A stretch of DNA of 64,000 nt from Bacillus sp. V3-13 (GTDB lineage Bacteria > Bacillota > Bacilli > Bacillales > Cytobacillaceae), in contig NZ_PGUZ01000028.1 in NCBI RefSeq assembly GCF_002860165.1, positions 1 through 64,000 on the forward strand, written 5' to 3'. Both the position numbers and the translations under genes were made by a program. Positions 18,456-27,118 of the stretch are shown piece after piece; the stretch's first letter is position 1; each line of letters opens with the position of its first letter. The notes below the pieces were generated by a model. It was not told the DNA's origin. It did not search any database and was given only the letters and a program-made list of their open reading frames with translations.

Positions 18456-18524
18456 TTAAGAACAAGAATGTCCATTCGAGCCTTTATCTTTAGCTTTTGA
18501 GCCAGCACTGCAATCATTTGGCAT
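18456..18524 (-). CDS. Candidate 22-aa peptide downstream of murF
   Basis: The frame MPNDCSAGSKAKDKG followed by SNGHSCS and a stop lies 5 nt after the murF stop and before its terminator. Composition (Lys, Ser, Gly and two Cys) is non-random. The AAGGAG sequence ends only 1 nt from the ATG, which is poor spacing. An alternative ATG at better spacing opens a longer frame that runs through the terminator and is less believable. Not recognised as a known family. Confidence 0.25.
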   Translation of the reverse strand: MPNDCSAGSKAKDKGSNGHSCS

Positions 18525-18529
18525 TCTCC

Positions 18530-19912
18530 TTACACCGGCTTTTGCAATCCGGTAACAACATCCTCGAGCTTCATTCCGCGCGAAGCTTTTACCAGGATCA
18601 ATGTTTTCCTGTCCGTATACTTTTTTAATTCCTTAATCAGATCATTTTTATCATCAAAAGCAAATATCTTATCCGCCCCAATTGATTGACGGGCACCTTC
18701 GGCGATAAAGCGGCCTAAGGGGCCGTATGTAAACACATAGTCGATCTTTTCAGGATTCAGGCCTGCACCAATTTGCCGGTGAAATTCAATTTCGAGCGGT
18801 CCGAGCTCCAGCATATCGCCGAGAACGACGATCCTTTTTGAAAAGCCCTCCAAATCCGAAATAAGCTCAATCGCAGCCCTCATCGCTGTTGGGCTCGCAT
18901 TATAGGCGTCATTAATGATTCTTTCTCCCTTGGCGCCTTCGACCAGTTCCATTCTCATCTGTGTCAGCTTCAGGCCTTGAAACCCTTTGTCCATTTTTTC
19001 GTAAGCAATCCCAAAAAAGCGGGCGGTCAGCATGACAGCGAGCGCATTGAGGACATTATGAACCCCGAGAACAGGCAGATGAATTTTTCCCTGAAATTGA
19101 TTTACTGTAAATTGATTGCCTTGTTCACTCTGGATAATCTCAATAGGATAAAGATCATTTTCCGGCGATTTGCCAAACGTTCCAATCGTAAACTTTGCTT
19201 CATAACCTTTCAGCCGTTCCCGGAGAAGCGGTTCATCGCCGTAATAAACAATCAGCCCGCCATCCTGCAAACCTTTGACAATTTCGAGCTTTGCTTCGGC
19301 TATTCCTTCCCGTGATCCGAGATCCTGCAAATGGGCTTCCCCGATATTTGTAATCACTACGGCATCAGGCCGGGCAAGCTTTGTGAGTAATTCAATCTCA
19401 CCTTTTGCACTCATGCCCATTTCGAGAACTGCCATTTCCGTTTCCGGTTTCAACTTCAGGACAGTCAAAGGCAAGCCGATATGGTTGTTAAAATTACCTT
19501 CTGTTTTTTGGACTTTATATTCGAGGGAGAGAACGCTTGCCATCATGTCCTTTGTCGTGGTTTTCCCATTGCTTCCCGTAATCCCGATGATTTTTGTTGA
19601 TAACTCGTCCCGATAACTGCCGGCCAGCTCCTGTAAAGCAAGGAGTGTATCCTCGACGATAATAATCGGCAAATGGACGGGCGGGTTTGGTGCATCCTTT
19701 TGCCAGAAGGCGGCCCCTGCACCTTTATTGATTGCTTCCTCCACAAACCGGTGTCCATCGGCGTTTTCACCTTTAAAAGGAATAAACAAATTTCCTGTTT
19801 CTATCTTTCGCGAATCAATGCTGACCCCGTTAATTTCAGTATCTCCCCATTTCTGGAGATCAATTTCGGCCTTAATCATTTCTGAAAGCTGCCTGATCGT
19901 TTTTCGGATCAT
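18530..19912 (-). CDS. murF: UDP-N-acetylmuramoyl-tripeptide--D-alanyl-D-alanine ligase
   Basis: Protein of 460 aa, a Mur ligase: ATP-binding loop GITGSNGKTTTKDM, central domain with the EMGMSAKGEIELL block, and C-terminal domain with NDAYNASPTAMRAAI. It adds the D-Ala-D-Ala dipeptide (made by Ddl, encoded just upstream) to the UDP-MurNAc-tripeptide in the cytoplasm. Start ATG 19912 is chosen because AGGAGG stands 7 nt upstream. The ddl-murF order supports one cell-wall transcription unit with alr elsewhere in the block. Confidence 0.97.
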   Translation of the reverse strand: MIRKTIRQLSEMIKAEIDLQKWGDTEINGVSIDSRKIETGNLFIPFKGENADGHRFVEEAINKGAGAAFWQKDAPNPPVHLPIIIVEDTLLALQELAGSYRDELSTKIIGITGSNGKTTTKDMMASVLSLEYKVQKTEGNFNNHIGLPLTVLKLKPETEMAVLEMGMSAKGEIELLTKLARPDAVVITNIGEAHLQDLGSREGIAEAKLEIVKGLQDGGLIVYYGDEPLLRERLKGYEAKFTIGTFGKSPENDLYPIEIIQSEQGNQFTVNQFQGKIHLPVLGVHNVLNALAVMLTARFFGIAYEKMDKGFQGLKLTQMRMELVEGAKGERIINDAYNASPTAMRAAIELISDLEGFSKRIVVLGDMLELGPLEIEFHRQIGAGLNPEKIDYVFTYGPLGRFIAEGARQSIGADKIFAFDDKNDLIKELKKYTDRKTLILVKASRGMKLEDVVTGLQKPV

Positions 19913-19942
19913 TATAGTCCTCCTGTTCCAAAACATGAAGGA

Positions 19943-19963
19943 ACACGGCGTGAAGCGCCGTGT
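19943..19963 (-). other. Hairpin between ddl and murF
   Basis: ACACGGCG and CGCCGTGT form a perfect 8-bp stem with a 5-nt loop in the 63-bp ddl-murF gap. No T-tract follows on the minus strand, so it is more likely an RNA-stability or processing element than a terminator. Confidence 0.5.
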
Positions 19964-19975
19964 ATCCCTTTGCTG

Positions 19976-21058
19976 CTAGAATGTATGCTTAATGTTCTGT
20001 TTTTCTGCATGCCTTTCTTCGGCCAGCTTAACAAGACGTTCAATCAGCTCCGGGTATTCAACCCCGGTATGCTTCCACAGTAAAGGAAACATGCTGAAAG
20101 GAGTAAATCCAGGCATCGTATTGACTTCATTGATATATGCTTTTCCGTCCTTTGTCAAGAAGAAGTCGGCCCGTACCAGTCCTGAGCAATCGAGCGCTTT
20201 AAACGATCTAATCGCCATTTCCTTAAGCTCACTGTATTCTTCTTTTGTAATATCCGCCGGGATAATCATCGCGGTATCGCCGTCTTCGTATTTTGCTTTA
20301 TAGTCGTAAAAATCTTTCTTTGGCACAATTTCACCAGCAACTGAACATTCAGGCTCATCATTTCCAAGGACGCCGATTTCAATCTCCCTGGCGATAATCC
20401 CTTCTTCAACAATGATCTTCCTGTCAAATTGGAAGGCTTCCTTAACAGCAGCTGCCAGTTCATCGCGGTTGGACGCCTTGCTGATCCCAACGCTGGAACC
20501 GAGATTGGCCGGTTTCACGAAGCAGGGGTAGCCCAGTTCTTTTTCGATTCTGTCATATGCTGCTTCACTGGCCTTCTCCCATTCACTTCGGGTAAACCAG
20601 GCATACTTGACCTGGGCAAGCCCGGCTTGTGCAAATACATTCTTCATCATGATTTTATCCATACCGGCAGCGGAAGCAAGCACTCCGTTTCCTACATAAG
20701 GCAGATTTAAAAGTTCGAGCAAACCCTGGACCGTGCCGTCTTCTCCATTTGGTCCATGAAGAAGCGGGAAGATCACATCCAAAGTTTGATCCTGCCCCGA
20801 AGCACTGCCCTGAAACAACGCCGGAGCGAGTGAAGCTTGGGAAGCTTCATCACCTTGAGAGAATTGCAATGCTTTCACATCCCCGACAGGACCGCTTAAT
20901 TGAGGCCCTTTCACCCATTTCCCTTCATCTGTTATGTAAATAGGATGGATATCGAATTTTTCCACATCAAGCGCTTTAATGACAGCAAGGGCTGTTTGCA
21001 GTGAAACTTTATGTTCAGCGGATTTTCCCCCGTATAATAGCCCAAGTTTTGTTTTCAT
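19976..21058 (-). CDS. ddl: D-alanine--D-alanine ligase
   Basis: Protein of 360 aa with the ATP-grasp fold: N-terminal [18 protein letters not shown]-binding region [16 protein letters not shown], and the metal/ADP site [11 protein letters not shown]. It makes D-Ala-D-Ala for MurF. The residue pattern is that of a D-Ala-D-Ala enzyme, with no sign of a D-Ala-D-Lac change that I can judge by eye. The leader is long (767 bp to the next, divergent gene). Confidence 0.97.
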   Translation of the reverse strand: MKTKLGLLYGGKSAEHKVSLQTALAVIKALDVEKFDIHPIYITDEGKWVKGPQLSGPVGDVKALQFSQGDEASQASLAPALFQGSASGQDQTLDVIFPLLHGPNGEDGTVQGLLELLNLPYVGNGVLASAAGMDKIMMKNVFAQAGLAQVKYAWFTRSEWEKASEAAYDRIEKELGYPCFVKPANLGSSVGISKASNRDELAAAVKEAFQFDRKIIVEEGIIAREIEIGVLGNDEPECSVAGEIVPKKDFYDYKAKYEDGDTAMIIPADITKEEYSELKEMAIRSFKALDCSGLVRADFFLTKDGKAYINEVNTMPGFTPFSMFPLLWKHTGVEYPELIERLVKLAEERHAEKQNIKHTF

Positions 21059-21598
21059 AATCGAACCTCCAATAAGTCATTCACAAACATGATTTTATTT
21101 TAACATGTTCTTCTGCAAGAAAAGAGTCATACACAAATGTTTTCTGATGGAAATTTATCACCTTGTCATCTAAGTACATTTCTCTAACTAAAATAAAAAA
21201 TGAACCATTTTTTGTGAGCAAGTCCCGTGTGCTTGAAAAAAGAGGGACATTCCGCAATCGTGTGCCCGGTTTATATTTTACAAAAATATATTAGCCCGGA
21301 TAATCGCGAAAGAAATACTATTCTAATATTATATTAAATATACTTGAAACTTTCATATTTCAGAAAATACCCAATAATTTTATTTTTAATATTATAATAT
21401 TTATTAGTTAACTTTTCGATTTATTCGCGTTGTTAGGAGGACAACATGAAAATTGACCGATCATAGCGGATCGATCTTTGCTTGTTGCTGTTGGAGGGAC
21501 GATGTTACCGATCCTTTCTCGCCATCTGTTTCTATTACCTGAATATTCGCACTAAATGTACATTATGATAAAATGTAAATAAAAGGGGTGTGAAATCA
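21059..21598. other. Long AT-rich divergent control region (ddl / hydroxy-acid oxidase)
   Basis: About 540 bp with no gene. It holds a very AT-rich block (about 21300-21420) and, at 21436-21463, a TAGGAGG Shine-Dalgarno followed by ATG and only five more codons (MKIDRS, then TAG). CATTATGATAAAAT near 21560 is a plausible -10 for the riboswitch transcript. The ddl promoter must lie near its left end. Confidence 0.5.
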
Positions 21599-21682
21599 AT
21601 GATAGGCATTCTATTTATTTTTGTTCTGAGTGGCGGAGGGACTGGCCCTGTGAAGCCCGGCAACCATTCCAATTTGGAATAG
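21599..21682 (+). CDS. Possible 27-aa leader peptide overlapping the SAM riboswitch
   Basis: ATG 21599 follows AAAGGGGTG at about 9 nt and opens a 27-codon frame (MIGILFIFVLSGGG...) that ends inside the aptamer. The C-terminal half is simply the conserved riboswitch core read as codons, so sequence conservation cannot argue for a protein. It is recorded because ribosomes initiating here would collide with aptamer folding. Confidence 0.2.
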   Translation: MIGILFIFVLSGGGTGPVKPGNHSNLE

Positions 21683-21730
21683 GTGCTAAATCCAGCAAAA
21701 CATTTTTTGTTTTGAAAGATGAGAGCGGGC
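21618..21730 (+). promoter_or_regulatory. SAM-I riboswitch (S-box)
   Basis: Core S-box sequences in order: GAGTGGCGGAGGGACTGGCC, CTGTGAAGCCCGGCAACC, a P3-type hairpin (ATTCCAATTTGGAAT), GGTGCTAAATCC, a P4-type hairpin (AAAACATTTTTTGTTTT) and GAAAGATGAGAG. These match the SAM-I consensus. P1 is weak, relying on several G-U pairs. The 3' P1 strand (GAGAG) is complementary to the 5' arm of the following terminator, the usual antiterminator logic, so SAM binding should stop transcription. Confidence 0.9.
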
Positions 21731-21746
21731 GACCATACTATGATCA

Positions 21747-21774
21747 AACCTCTCTACTTTGGAGAGGTTTTTTG
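21747..21774 (+). terminator. Riboswitch-controlled terminator
   Basis: AACCTCTC / GAGAGGTT stem with a 7-nt loop and TTTTTT tail, 17 nt after the S-box aptamer and about 50 nt before the oxidase gene. Confidence 0.88.
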
Positions 21775-21825
21775 TGTTTTAGAACCTTTGTCAAAAAAAT
21801 CACGTACTAGAAAGGAAATGAAATC

Positions 21826-22986
21826 ATGGCGGTAATCAGCAGGGAAGATCCTCTATTAGCAAAAATGAAAGAAACCGGGCTCAATTTTACAACCGAAGAG
21901 TGGGAGAGGGAAGCTGAACGTGTGCTGGAACCAGGCCCGTTCGGTTATATCCAATCAGGTTCCAGCGGTGAAGAAACGCTGAAGAAAAATACGAGAGCTT
22001 TTGAAGAATACAGTATTTTGCCAAGAGTTTTAACCAATGTAGCAAATCCGGACTTTTCGATAGAATTGTTGAATCAAACTTTTCCTTCCCCTTTATTGTT
22101 TGCACCGGTTGGAATGCAAAAGATTGCACATCAGGATGGAGAACTGGCAGCGGCAAGAGCAGCGGGCTCATTAGGAATTCCCTATATTGCAAGCACTGTA
22201 TCGAGCTATACTATGGAAGAGATTGCCGCAGCCAACCCGTTTAGCTCCAACTGGTTCCAGCTTTACTGGTCCAATAATCGGGATTTATCGTTGAGCATGG
22301 TGAAACGGGCTGAAAACGCCGGCTATCAAGCCCTGGTGGTTACAGTCGATACCGTCATGCTGGGCTGGCGGGAAAAAGACTTGCACAATAGCTATTCTCC
22401 GCTCAGACTCGGTTTTGGAAAAGCAAACTATATTTCTGACCCTATTTTTCAGGCTAAAGTAAATATTGAAGATAACGAACAAGTCGTGGGCGAAATTTTA
22501 AAACAAATTCTCCATCCTTCTTTTAACTGGGATGATCTGCAATGGCTAAAAACGCAAACAAGTCTGCCGATTGTTTTAAAAGGAGTCCTTCATCCTGACG
22601 ATGCAGTTGAAGCAGTTAAAAGGGGCTTCGAGGGAATTATTGTTTCAAACCATGGCGGAAGGCAGCTGGATGGAGTCATCTCCGCGCTCGATGCATTGCC
22701 ATTAATTCGCAGCGCTGTCCATGAAACATTCCCAGTTCTTTTTGATAGCGGCATCCGCCGGGGCACCGATATGGTCAAGGCGCTTGCGCTTGGTGCGAAT
22801 GCTGTATTGCTTGGAAGGCCTTATGTATACGGGCTGGCGGTTGCAGGGGAACAAGGAGTTCAAAAGGTTGTTTCGAACTTACTCGATGAATTTAAAGTAT
22901 CGGCAGGCCTGTCCGGGGCGAAGAACATAGCTGAACTCAAAAAAACCACTCTCATTCGGAATGTCGTTGATAATGCAAGAGATTGA
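21826..22986 (+). CDS. FMN-dependent alpha-hydroxy-acid oxidase/dehydrogenase (lactate monooxygenase-like)
   Basis: Protein of 386 aa of the FMN-dependent alpha-hydroxy-acid dehydrogenase family (TIM barrel). The active-site signature SNHGGRQLDG (about residues 273-282) carries the base histidine and substrate-binding arginine. FMN-binding stretches are visible at PLLFAPVGMQKIAH, PIVLKGV and LFDSGIRRGTDMVKALALGANAVLLGRP. An N-terminal extension of about 60 residues and the overall length suit the lactate 2-monooxygenase/oxidase branch. The gene lies behind a SAM-I riboswitch, which usually controls methionine metabolism, so a 2-hydroxy-4-methylthiobutyrate-type substrate is an attractive inference. 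The family call is strong; the substrate is unknown. Confidence 0.9.
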   Translation: MAVISREDPLLAKMKETGLNFTTEEWEREAERVLEPGPFGYIQSGSSGEETLKKNTRAFEEYSILPRVLTNVANPDFSIELLNQTFPSPLLFAPVGMQKIAHQDGELAAARAAGSLGIPYIASTVSSYTMEEIAAANPFSSNWFQLYWSNNRDLSLSMVKRAENAGYQALVVTVDTVMLGWREKDLHNSYSPLRLGFGKANYISDPIFQAKVNIEDNEQVVGEILKQILHPSFNWDDLQWLKTQTSLPIVLKGVLHPDDAVEAVKRGFEGIIVSNHGGRQLDGVISALDALPLIRSAVHETFPVLFDSGIRRGTDMVKALALGANAVLLGRPYVYGLAVAGEQGVQKVVSNLLDEFKVSAGLSGAKNIAELKKTTLIRNVVDNARD

Positions 22987-22996
22987 TAAAGTACTG

Positions 22997-23024
22997 GCGA
23001 GCGGGCATGCTTTGCTCGCTTTTC
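22997..23024 (+). terminator. Terminator of the hydroxy-acid oxidase gene
   Basis: GCGAGC / GCTCGC stem with TTTTCC tail shortly after the stop codon. Confidence 0.75.
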
Positions 23025-23198
23025 CTTTGCTCAAGTCATAAAACATGGCTTTGGCCAGCTGAAAGTATAATGTTTTTCTAATGAAAAAGGCTTTGACAAC
23101 GCTATCGTGTTAATGCTAATTTAAAGAATAACGTGAGACTGACATAAAGAAAGCCTTACCAATATCCTAATGTTTTTTAAAGGGAGGGTGGAAAAAGA

Positions 23199-23435
23199 AT
23201 GAATAAAGAAATTGTAAAATTTTTAAGAAAAAGCTATAACATGAACCAGCGCGACTTTGCAAAGCTCGTTAATTGCAGCTTCTCGCTTATTGCCCTGGTC
23301 GAAGTCGGCAAAAGAAGGGTTACAGAAGATCTCGAAAGTAAAATTAAAAATACCTTTGACCTTGATGAAGAACAATTGCAATCGATCGCAACGCTCGTCT
23401 CTGAATTCAGCAAAGGAATACCGCCGTTTTTTTAA
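23199..23435 (+). CDS. Small XRE-family helix-turn-helix protein
   Basis: Protein of 78 aa, almost entirely one Cro/CI-type DNA-binding domain: MNQRDFAKLVNCSFSLIALVEVGKR shows helix 2-turn-helix 3, followed by a short C-terminal helix. GGGAGGG precedes the ATG by 10 nt. No ligand domain is present, so it is either a simple DNA binder or needs a partner. It stands alone between the oxidase gene and the convergent two-component operon; its target is unknown. Confidence 0.8.
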   Translation: MNKEIVKFLRKSYNMNQRDFAKLVNCSFSLIALVEVGKRRVTEDLESKIKNTFDLDEEQLQSIATLVSEFSKGIPPFF

Positions 23436-23473
23436 AATGATTATCAGTGCTCCATCAAAAAAAGATGGACCTG

Positions 23474-24076
23474 TTAAATCCATCCCTTTTCTTCCGCAAT
23501 TGAAATTGCCTCTATTCGATTTTTACACTCAAGCTTATTTAAAATTTCTGATATATAGTTCCGGACCGTACCGGATGATAAATATAACAGGCTTGAAATT
23601 TCCTTGGCTGTTTTCCCTTCTGCGACCAGCTTGAGTATTTCCCTTTCACGAGTCGTCAATGGATTTTCTGTTCGAACGCTTCCAAAAATCAATTCCGGAG
23701 AAAATTGCTTTTTCCCCTTCATAACATTGCGAATCGTATCAGCCAGTTCATCAACTGATCCATCCTTCAGCATATACCCGTCCACTTCAGCCTTCAACGC
23801 ACGCTCAAAATAACCGGGACGGGCAAACGTTGTCAGGATGATAATTTTACATTGGGAGTTTCTCGCTTTTAACACCTCAGCTACTTCGAGACCGCTTTTT
23901 ATCGGCATTTCTATATCCATCAGGCAAACATCCGGTTTCTGATCCAGGATTAATTGCAGTGCTTCATCGCCATTTGCCGCCTCGGCAACGACATCAATAT
24001 CGTCTTCCAGTTCAAGAAGCGAACCGAGTGCGCCCCGCAGCATTCGTTGGTCTTCGGCAATGATAATGCGAATCAT
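23474..24076 (-). CDS. NarL/LuxR-type response regulator (DesR/YvfU-like)
   Basis: Protein of 200 aa: receiver domain with acidic pocket IIIAEDQ, phospho-acceptor aspartate in DVCLMDIEMP and the conserved lysine in KDGSVDELA; then a LuxR helix-turn-helix (LTTREREILKLVAEGKTAKEISSLLYLSSGTVRNYISEIL across the last 60 residues). Overlaps the kinase gene upstream by 4 nt. It probably controls the exporter operon it belongs to; the palindrome at 26933-26948 is a candidate binding site. Same layout as B. subtilis yvfR-S-T-U. Confidence 0.92.
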   Translation of the reverse strand: MIRIIIAEDQRMLRGALGSLLELEDDIDVVAEAANGDEALQLILDQKPDVCLMDIEMPIKSGLEVAEVLKARNSQCKIIILTTFARPGYFERALKAEVDGYMLKDGSVDELADTIRNVMKGKKQFSPELIFGSVRTENPLTTREREILKLVAEGKTAKEISSLLYLSSGTVRNYISEILNKLECKNRIEAISIAEEKGWI

Positions 24077-25206
24077 GAAACAACGTCCTCCTTTTGCGCT
24101 TTAACAATGACCGGCACCGTTATAACCAGCTTTGTGCCTCCGGAACACAGAATATTTAATGATCCGTCTATCAGGTTCAAGCGTTCGCACATTCCCTTTA
24201 ATCCATTGCCATAGTTGTTTTTATCGAAAAGACCGATTCCGTCATCTTGCACCTCTAAGGCAATTTGCCCCTCTTCATGATTAAAAGTTACTGTACAATT
24301 ATTGGCTTTACTGTGCTTTACCACATTTGTTACAGCCTCCCGCAAACACATGCTCAGGATATTTTGGGTTAGAAAGGGGACATTCGCCAAGCTTTTTTCC
24401 CCGTCTATCCGAAACGAGATTCCTGCTGCTTTTAGAATCATCTCCACTTCGATCAACTCTTCCGGAATGGTGGTAGCACGCATGTCGGATACCAATTCTC
24501 TGACTTGAGTTAAAGCGGAACGGGACGTCCTTTCCACTTCCTTTGCTTCGAGGCGGGCTCGTGCAGGGTCTTTTAAAATTAATTTATTTATAAGCTGGCT
24601 TTTTAACGTGATGAGAGATAGTGTATGGCCCAGTGTATCATGGAGGTCGCGGGCGATCCGCATCCGCTCCTCGCGCTTAATCAGCTCTGCAATTTGTTCA
24701 TTTGCTTCATCAAGCTTTTTCTCAAGCTCAACCCTCGTATTCATTGAGCGGATTCCAAGCGGAGAAATCAGCATAATCACAATAAAAGGTACAAAGTATA
24801 TCATTCCACTGAGTTCCATCTCTCGCAAATGAACCAAAAACGGAACTAGAATGGCTGCAGAAAACCAGCTTAAAGCAGTCACAAATCTCTTCTTGTCGGA
24901 ATACCAGGCAATAAAATTGGCCGGAAAGAATCCCATGTACAGAAAGTTAAAATTATAAAAGATTGATAGATAGACAATAATCCCAATTTGCAAACCGAGC
25001 CATAAAGCAGAAGGTTCCTCACTCATAAAATACAGTTGTCGATATGTGACAAGAAACAGGAACAGCAGCACATAGCCAACTGCCATTTTTAAACCTGTCT
25101 CAGTTGCAACATAGAAGATCGGCATGCTCATATAAATCAGCAAGACGTATGGAAGTAATCCAAAACGCTTCGGAAACAACTGGAACTTTTGTTTATCTGT
25201 CACCAT
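24073..25206 (-). CDS. Sensor histidine kinase, DesK-like (HisKA_3)
   Basis: Protein of 377 aa with five or so N-terminal transmembrane helices (about residues 15-160), a coiled-coil linker, the phospho-acceptor motif RIARDLHDTLGHTLSLITLK and a C-terminal HATPase domain (AVTNVVKHSKANN, VQDDGIGLFDKNNYGNGLKG). The membrane sensor with no extracellular loop resembles DesK/YvfT kinases, which sense membrane state or exporter substrate. Four-nt overlap with the regulator gene and 5 nt from the permease gene place all in one operon. Confidence 0.92.
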   Translation of the reverse strand: MVTDKQKFQLFPKRFGLLPYVLLIYMSMPIFYVATETGLKMAVGYVLLFLFLVTYRQLYFMSEEPSALWLGLQIGIIVYLSIFYNFNFLYMGFFPANFIAWYSDKKRFVTALSWFSAAILVPFLVHLREMELSGMIYFVPFIVIMLISPLGIRSMNTRVELEKKLDEANEQIAELIKREERMRIARDLHDTLGHTLSLITLKSQLINKLILKDPARARLEAKEVERTSRSALTQVRELVSDMRATTIPEELIEVEMILKAAGISFRIDGEKSLANVPFLTQNILSMCLREAVTNVVKHSKANNCTVTFNHEEGQIALEVQDDGIGLFDKNNYGNGLKGMCERLNLIDGSLNILCSGGTKLVITVPVIVKAQKEDVVS

Positions 25207-25211
25207 TCATT

Positions 25212-25952
25212 TTACACCGCCGCTTCTTGTTTTCTCCTGATATAACTAGATAGTATCATGAACAGGAAAAAATAACTGCCTAAAACAAGAATATTCATCC
25301 AATCCGGACTGCCTCCCCGGATGATCTGCCAGGCTCCATCACCAAAATGAAATGACGGGAGCCATAAACTAATATCCTGTATAAAGGAAGGCAGTGTTTC
25401 CATTGGCATCCACAACCCGCCCGAAATAGCCAGCCCCATATAAATGAGATTGCTCACTCCTGAAGCTGTATCCACCCTTCTCATCGTTCCCACAAGCGTA
25501 CCCAATGCCAGAAACGGGAGAGAACCGGCAAGGATCCAAAAGCCGCTTGAAACCCATTCACCAACCGTAAGCGAAATTCCGTTCATAAGAGCACCCGAGA
25601 AGAAAATAATCATAATCGAGAAGAAATGAACCACAGTTTGGCCAATCATCTTTGCAAAGAAATAGGCAGTGAACGGCAGCGGTGTGAGCCGCATAAACGT
25701 TGTCCATCCCTTCGTCCGCTCTTCGACAAGGCGTATTCCCAGGGTCATAATACTTGAACCCATAACACTGAACACAGTCATCGACATTAGATAATGGGCC
25801 TGCCATAAAGCGGCATCAGGCAATCCTGTATTGAATACTTTAGTAAATAGCCCATAAAACAAAATCGGCATCAGCAATGACCAGAAAACAAAATAAGGGT
25901 TACGAAAAATCCTTAAAATCTCCGCTTTAATTTGCATCCACATTGCATTCAT
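25212..25952 (-). CDS. ABC-2 type exporter permease
   Basis: Protein of 246 aa with six hydrophobic segments typical of ABC-2 permeases (YvfS/DrrB-like). Features include the N-terminal FRNPYFVFWSLLMPILFY helix and the middle RLVEERTKGWTTFMRLTPLP cytoplasmic elbow. It pairs with the ATPase encoded immediately upstream (4-nt overlap). Substrate unknown; related systems export lipids, antibiotics or toxic compounds. Confidence 0.9.
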   Translation of the reverse strand: MNAMWMQIKAEILRIFRNPYFVFWSLLMPILFYGLFTKVFNTGLPDAALWQAHYLMSMTVFSVMGSSIMTLGIRLVEERTKGWTTFMRLTPLPFTAYFFAKMIGQTVVHFFSIMIIFFSGALMNGISLTVGEWVSSGFWILAGSLPFLALGTLVGTMRRVDTASGVSNLIYMGLAISGGLWMPMETLPSFIQDISLWLPSFHFGDGAWQIIRGGSPDWMNILVLGSYFFLFMILSSYIRRKQEAAV

Positions 25953-26854
25953 GAATTAACCTCCTTCATTTCTTCGGTCAGTTGCTCAAATGCTTCATCC
26001 AGTCGGCCACGGTGTATTTCGATATCCCTTACCTTTAAATCGTTCTCAAATAGTGCGGCTAGAACGCGATCCGTATTATTTGCCACAACAAAAACCCTCG
26101 CATTCTGACGGTAAATGTTTGTAACGTCCGGTAACTGGTGCAATTTCTCAAGAGACAGCTTCGTTTCCGCTTTGAAAGACACGGACTGTTTTGTCAGCCT
26201 CTCCTTAATTTCTGCTTGAGTTCCATCTGCAGCGATGGCTCCTTTATGGAATAAGATAATCCGCTCCGCAGCATCTTCCGCTTCCTGCAAATAGTGCGTC
26301 GTAAAGATAATGGTTTTGCCGCGTTCTTTCAGTAGTTTGACTGTATTCCAAAACAGCTTTCTCGACATGGTGTCCATTCCAACAGTCGGTTCATCAAAGA
26401 ACAGCAGATCGGGATCCCCGGCAAGTGCCAGTGCAAAACTCAGCCTTCTTTTTTGCCCGCCTGAAAGCTTTTCAGCTCTCATATTCAGTTCCTGATCGCT
26501 TAGTCCTGTTAGCTCTGTCAATTCTTGTTGAGTAAGCGGGTGAAGATAATAGCTGCGGAATAAGCTAATCACTTCACGGACTTTTAAAGCATCAATGACA
26601 CTGACTTCCTGAAGCATCGCGCCAATTCTTTCCCTCACTTTTTTATCCCTTGGATTACTTCCGAACAGTTCGGCCTTGCCGCTTGAAGGTTCCAGCAGCC
26701 CAAGCATCATTGAAATTGCCGTTGTCTTCCCTGCCCCATTTGGACCGAGAATCGCAACCACCTCACCCTTATTAATGGAAAAAGTCACATCATCTACTGC
26801 TTTTTTATCTTTAAATGTTTTTGTCACATTCGTTAAAGAAACGATTGTTTTCAT
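25949..26854 (-). CDS. ABC exporter ATP-binding subunit
   Basis: Protein of 301 aa with Walker A GPNGAGKTT, signature LSGGQKRRLSFALAL, Walker B LLFFDEPTVGMD and H-loop TTHYLQEAE. It has the extra C-terminal domain common in CcmA/DrrA-type exporters. It is the first gene of the four-gene ATPase-permease-kinase-regulator operon, the order of B. subtilis yvfRSTU. A GGAGGTGGGGG ribosome binding site precedes the ATG. Confidence 0.92.
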   Translation of the reverse strand: MKTIVSLTNVTKTFKDKKAVDDVTFSINKGEVVAILGPNGAGKTTAISMMLGLLEPSSGKAELFGSNPRDKKVRERIGAMLQEVSVIDALKVREVISLFRSYYLHPLTQQELTELTGLSDQELNMRAEKLSGGQKRRLSFALALAGDPDLLFFDEPTVGMDTMSRKLFWNTVKLLKERGKTIIFTTHYLQEAEDAAERIILFHKGAIAADGTQAEIKERLTKQSVSFKAETKLSLEKLHQLPDVTNIYRQNARVFVVANNTDRVLAALFENDLKVRDIEIHRGRLDEAFEQLTEEMKEVNS

Positions 26855-26932
26855 TCCCCCACCTCCACATTTGTTAACTAAATTGTAGTCTGTAAAGAGG
26901 TGCTAGATTAGTGAATTCTGTCAGGAAAACAA

Positions 26933-26948
26933 CATGACATTTGTCATG
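26933..26948. promoter_or_regulatory. Palindromic operator candidate upstream of the exporter/two-component operon
   Basis: CATGACATTTGTCATG is a perfect inverted repeat (7-bp arms, 2-bp centre) about 80 bp upstream of the ATPase gene. NarL-family regulators bind such short palindromes, so it may be the operator for the response regulator encoded in the same operon. A weak minus-strand hairpin with T-tract follows at 26950-26980. Confidence 0.5.
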
Positions 26949-27118
26949 AAAATAAAAAAACACAGCCCAACAAGACTGTGGAGAGTTTACATGATTATGC
27001 TCTTTTTTCAGCAACAATAAACCGGTGTGAAGCAACCTCAATATAACCTATTCAAGCCATTTTTTCACAATTTTGATATGATTAAATTATCTTTTAATAG
27101 ACGAGGGCGGGAACACAA

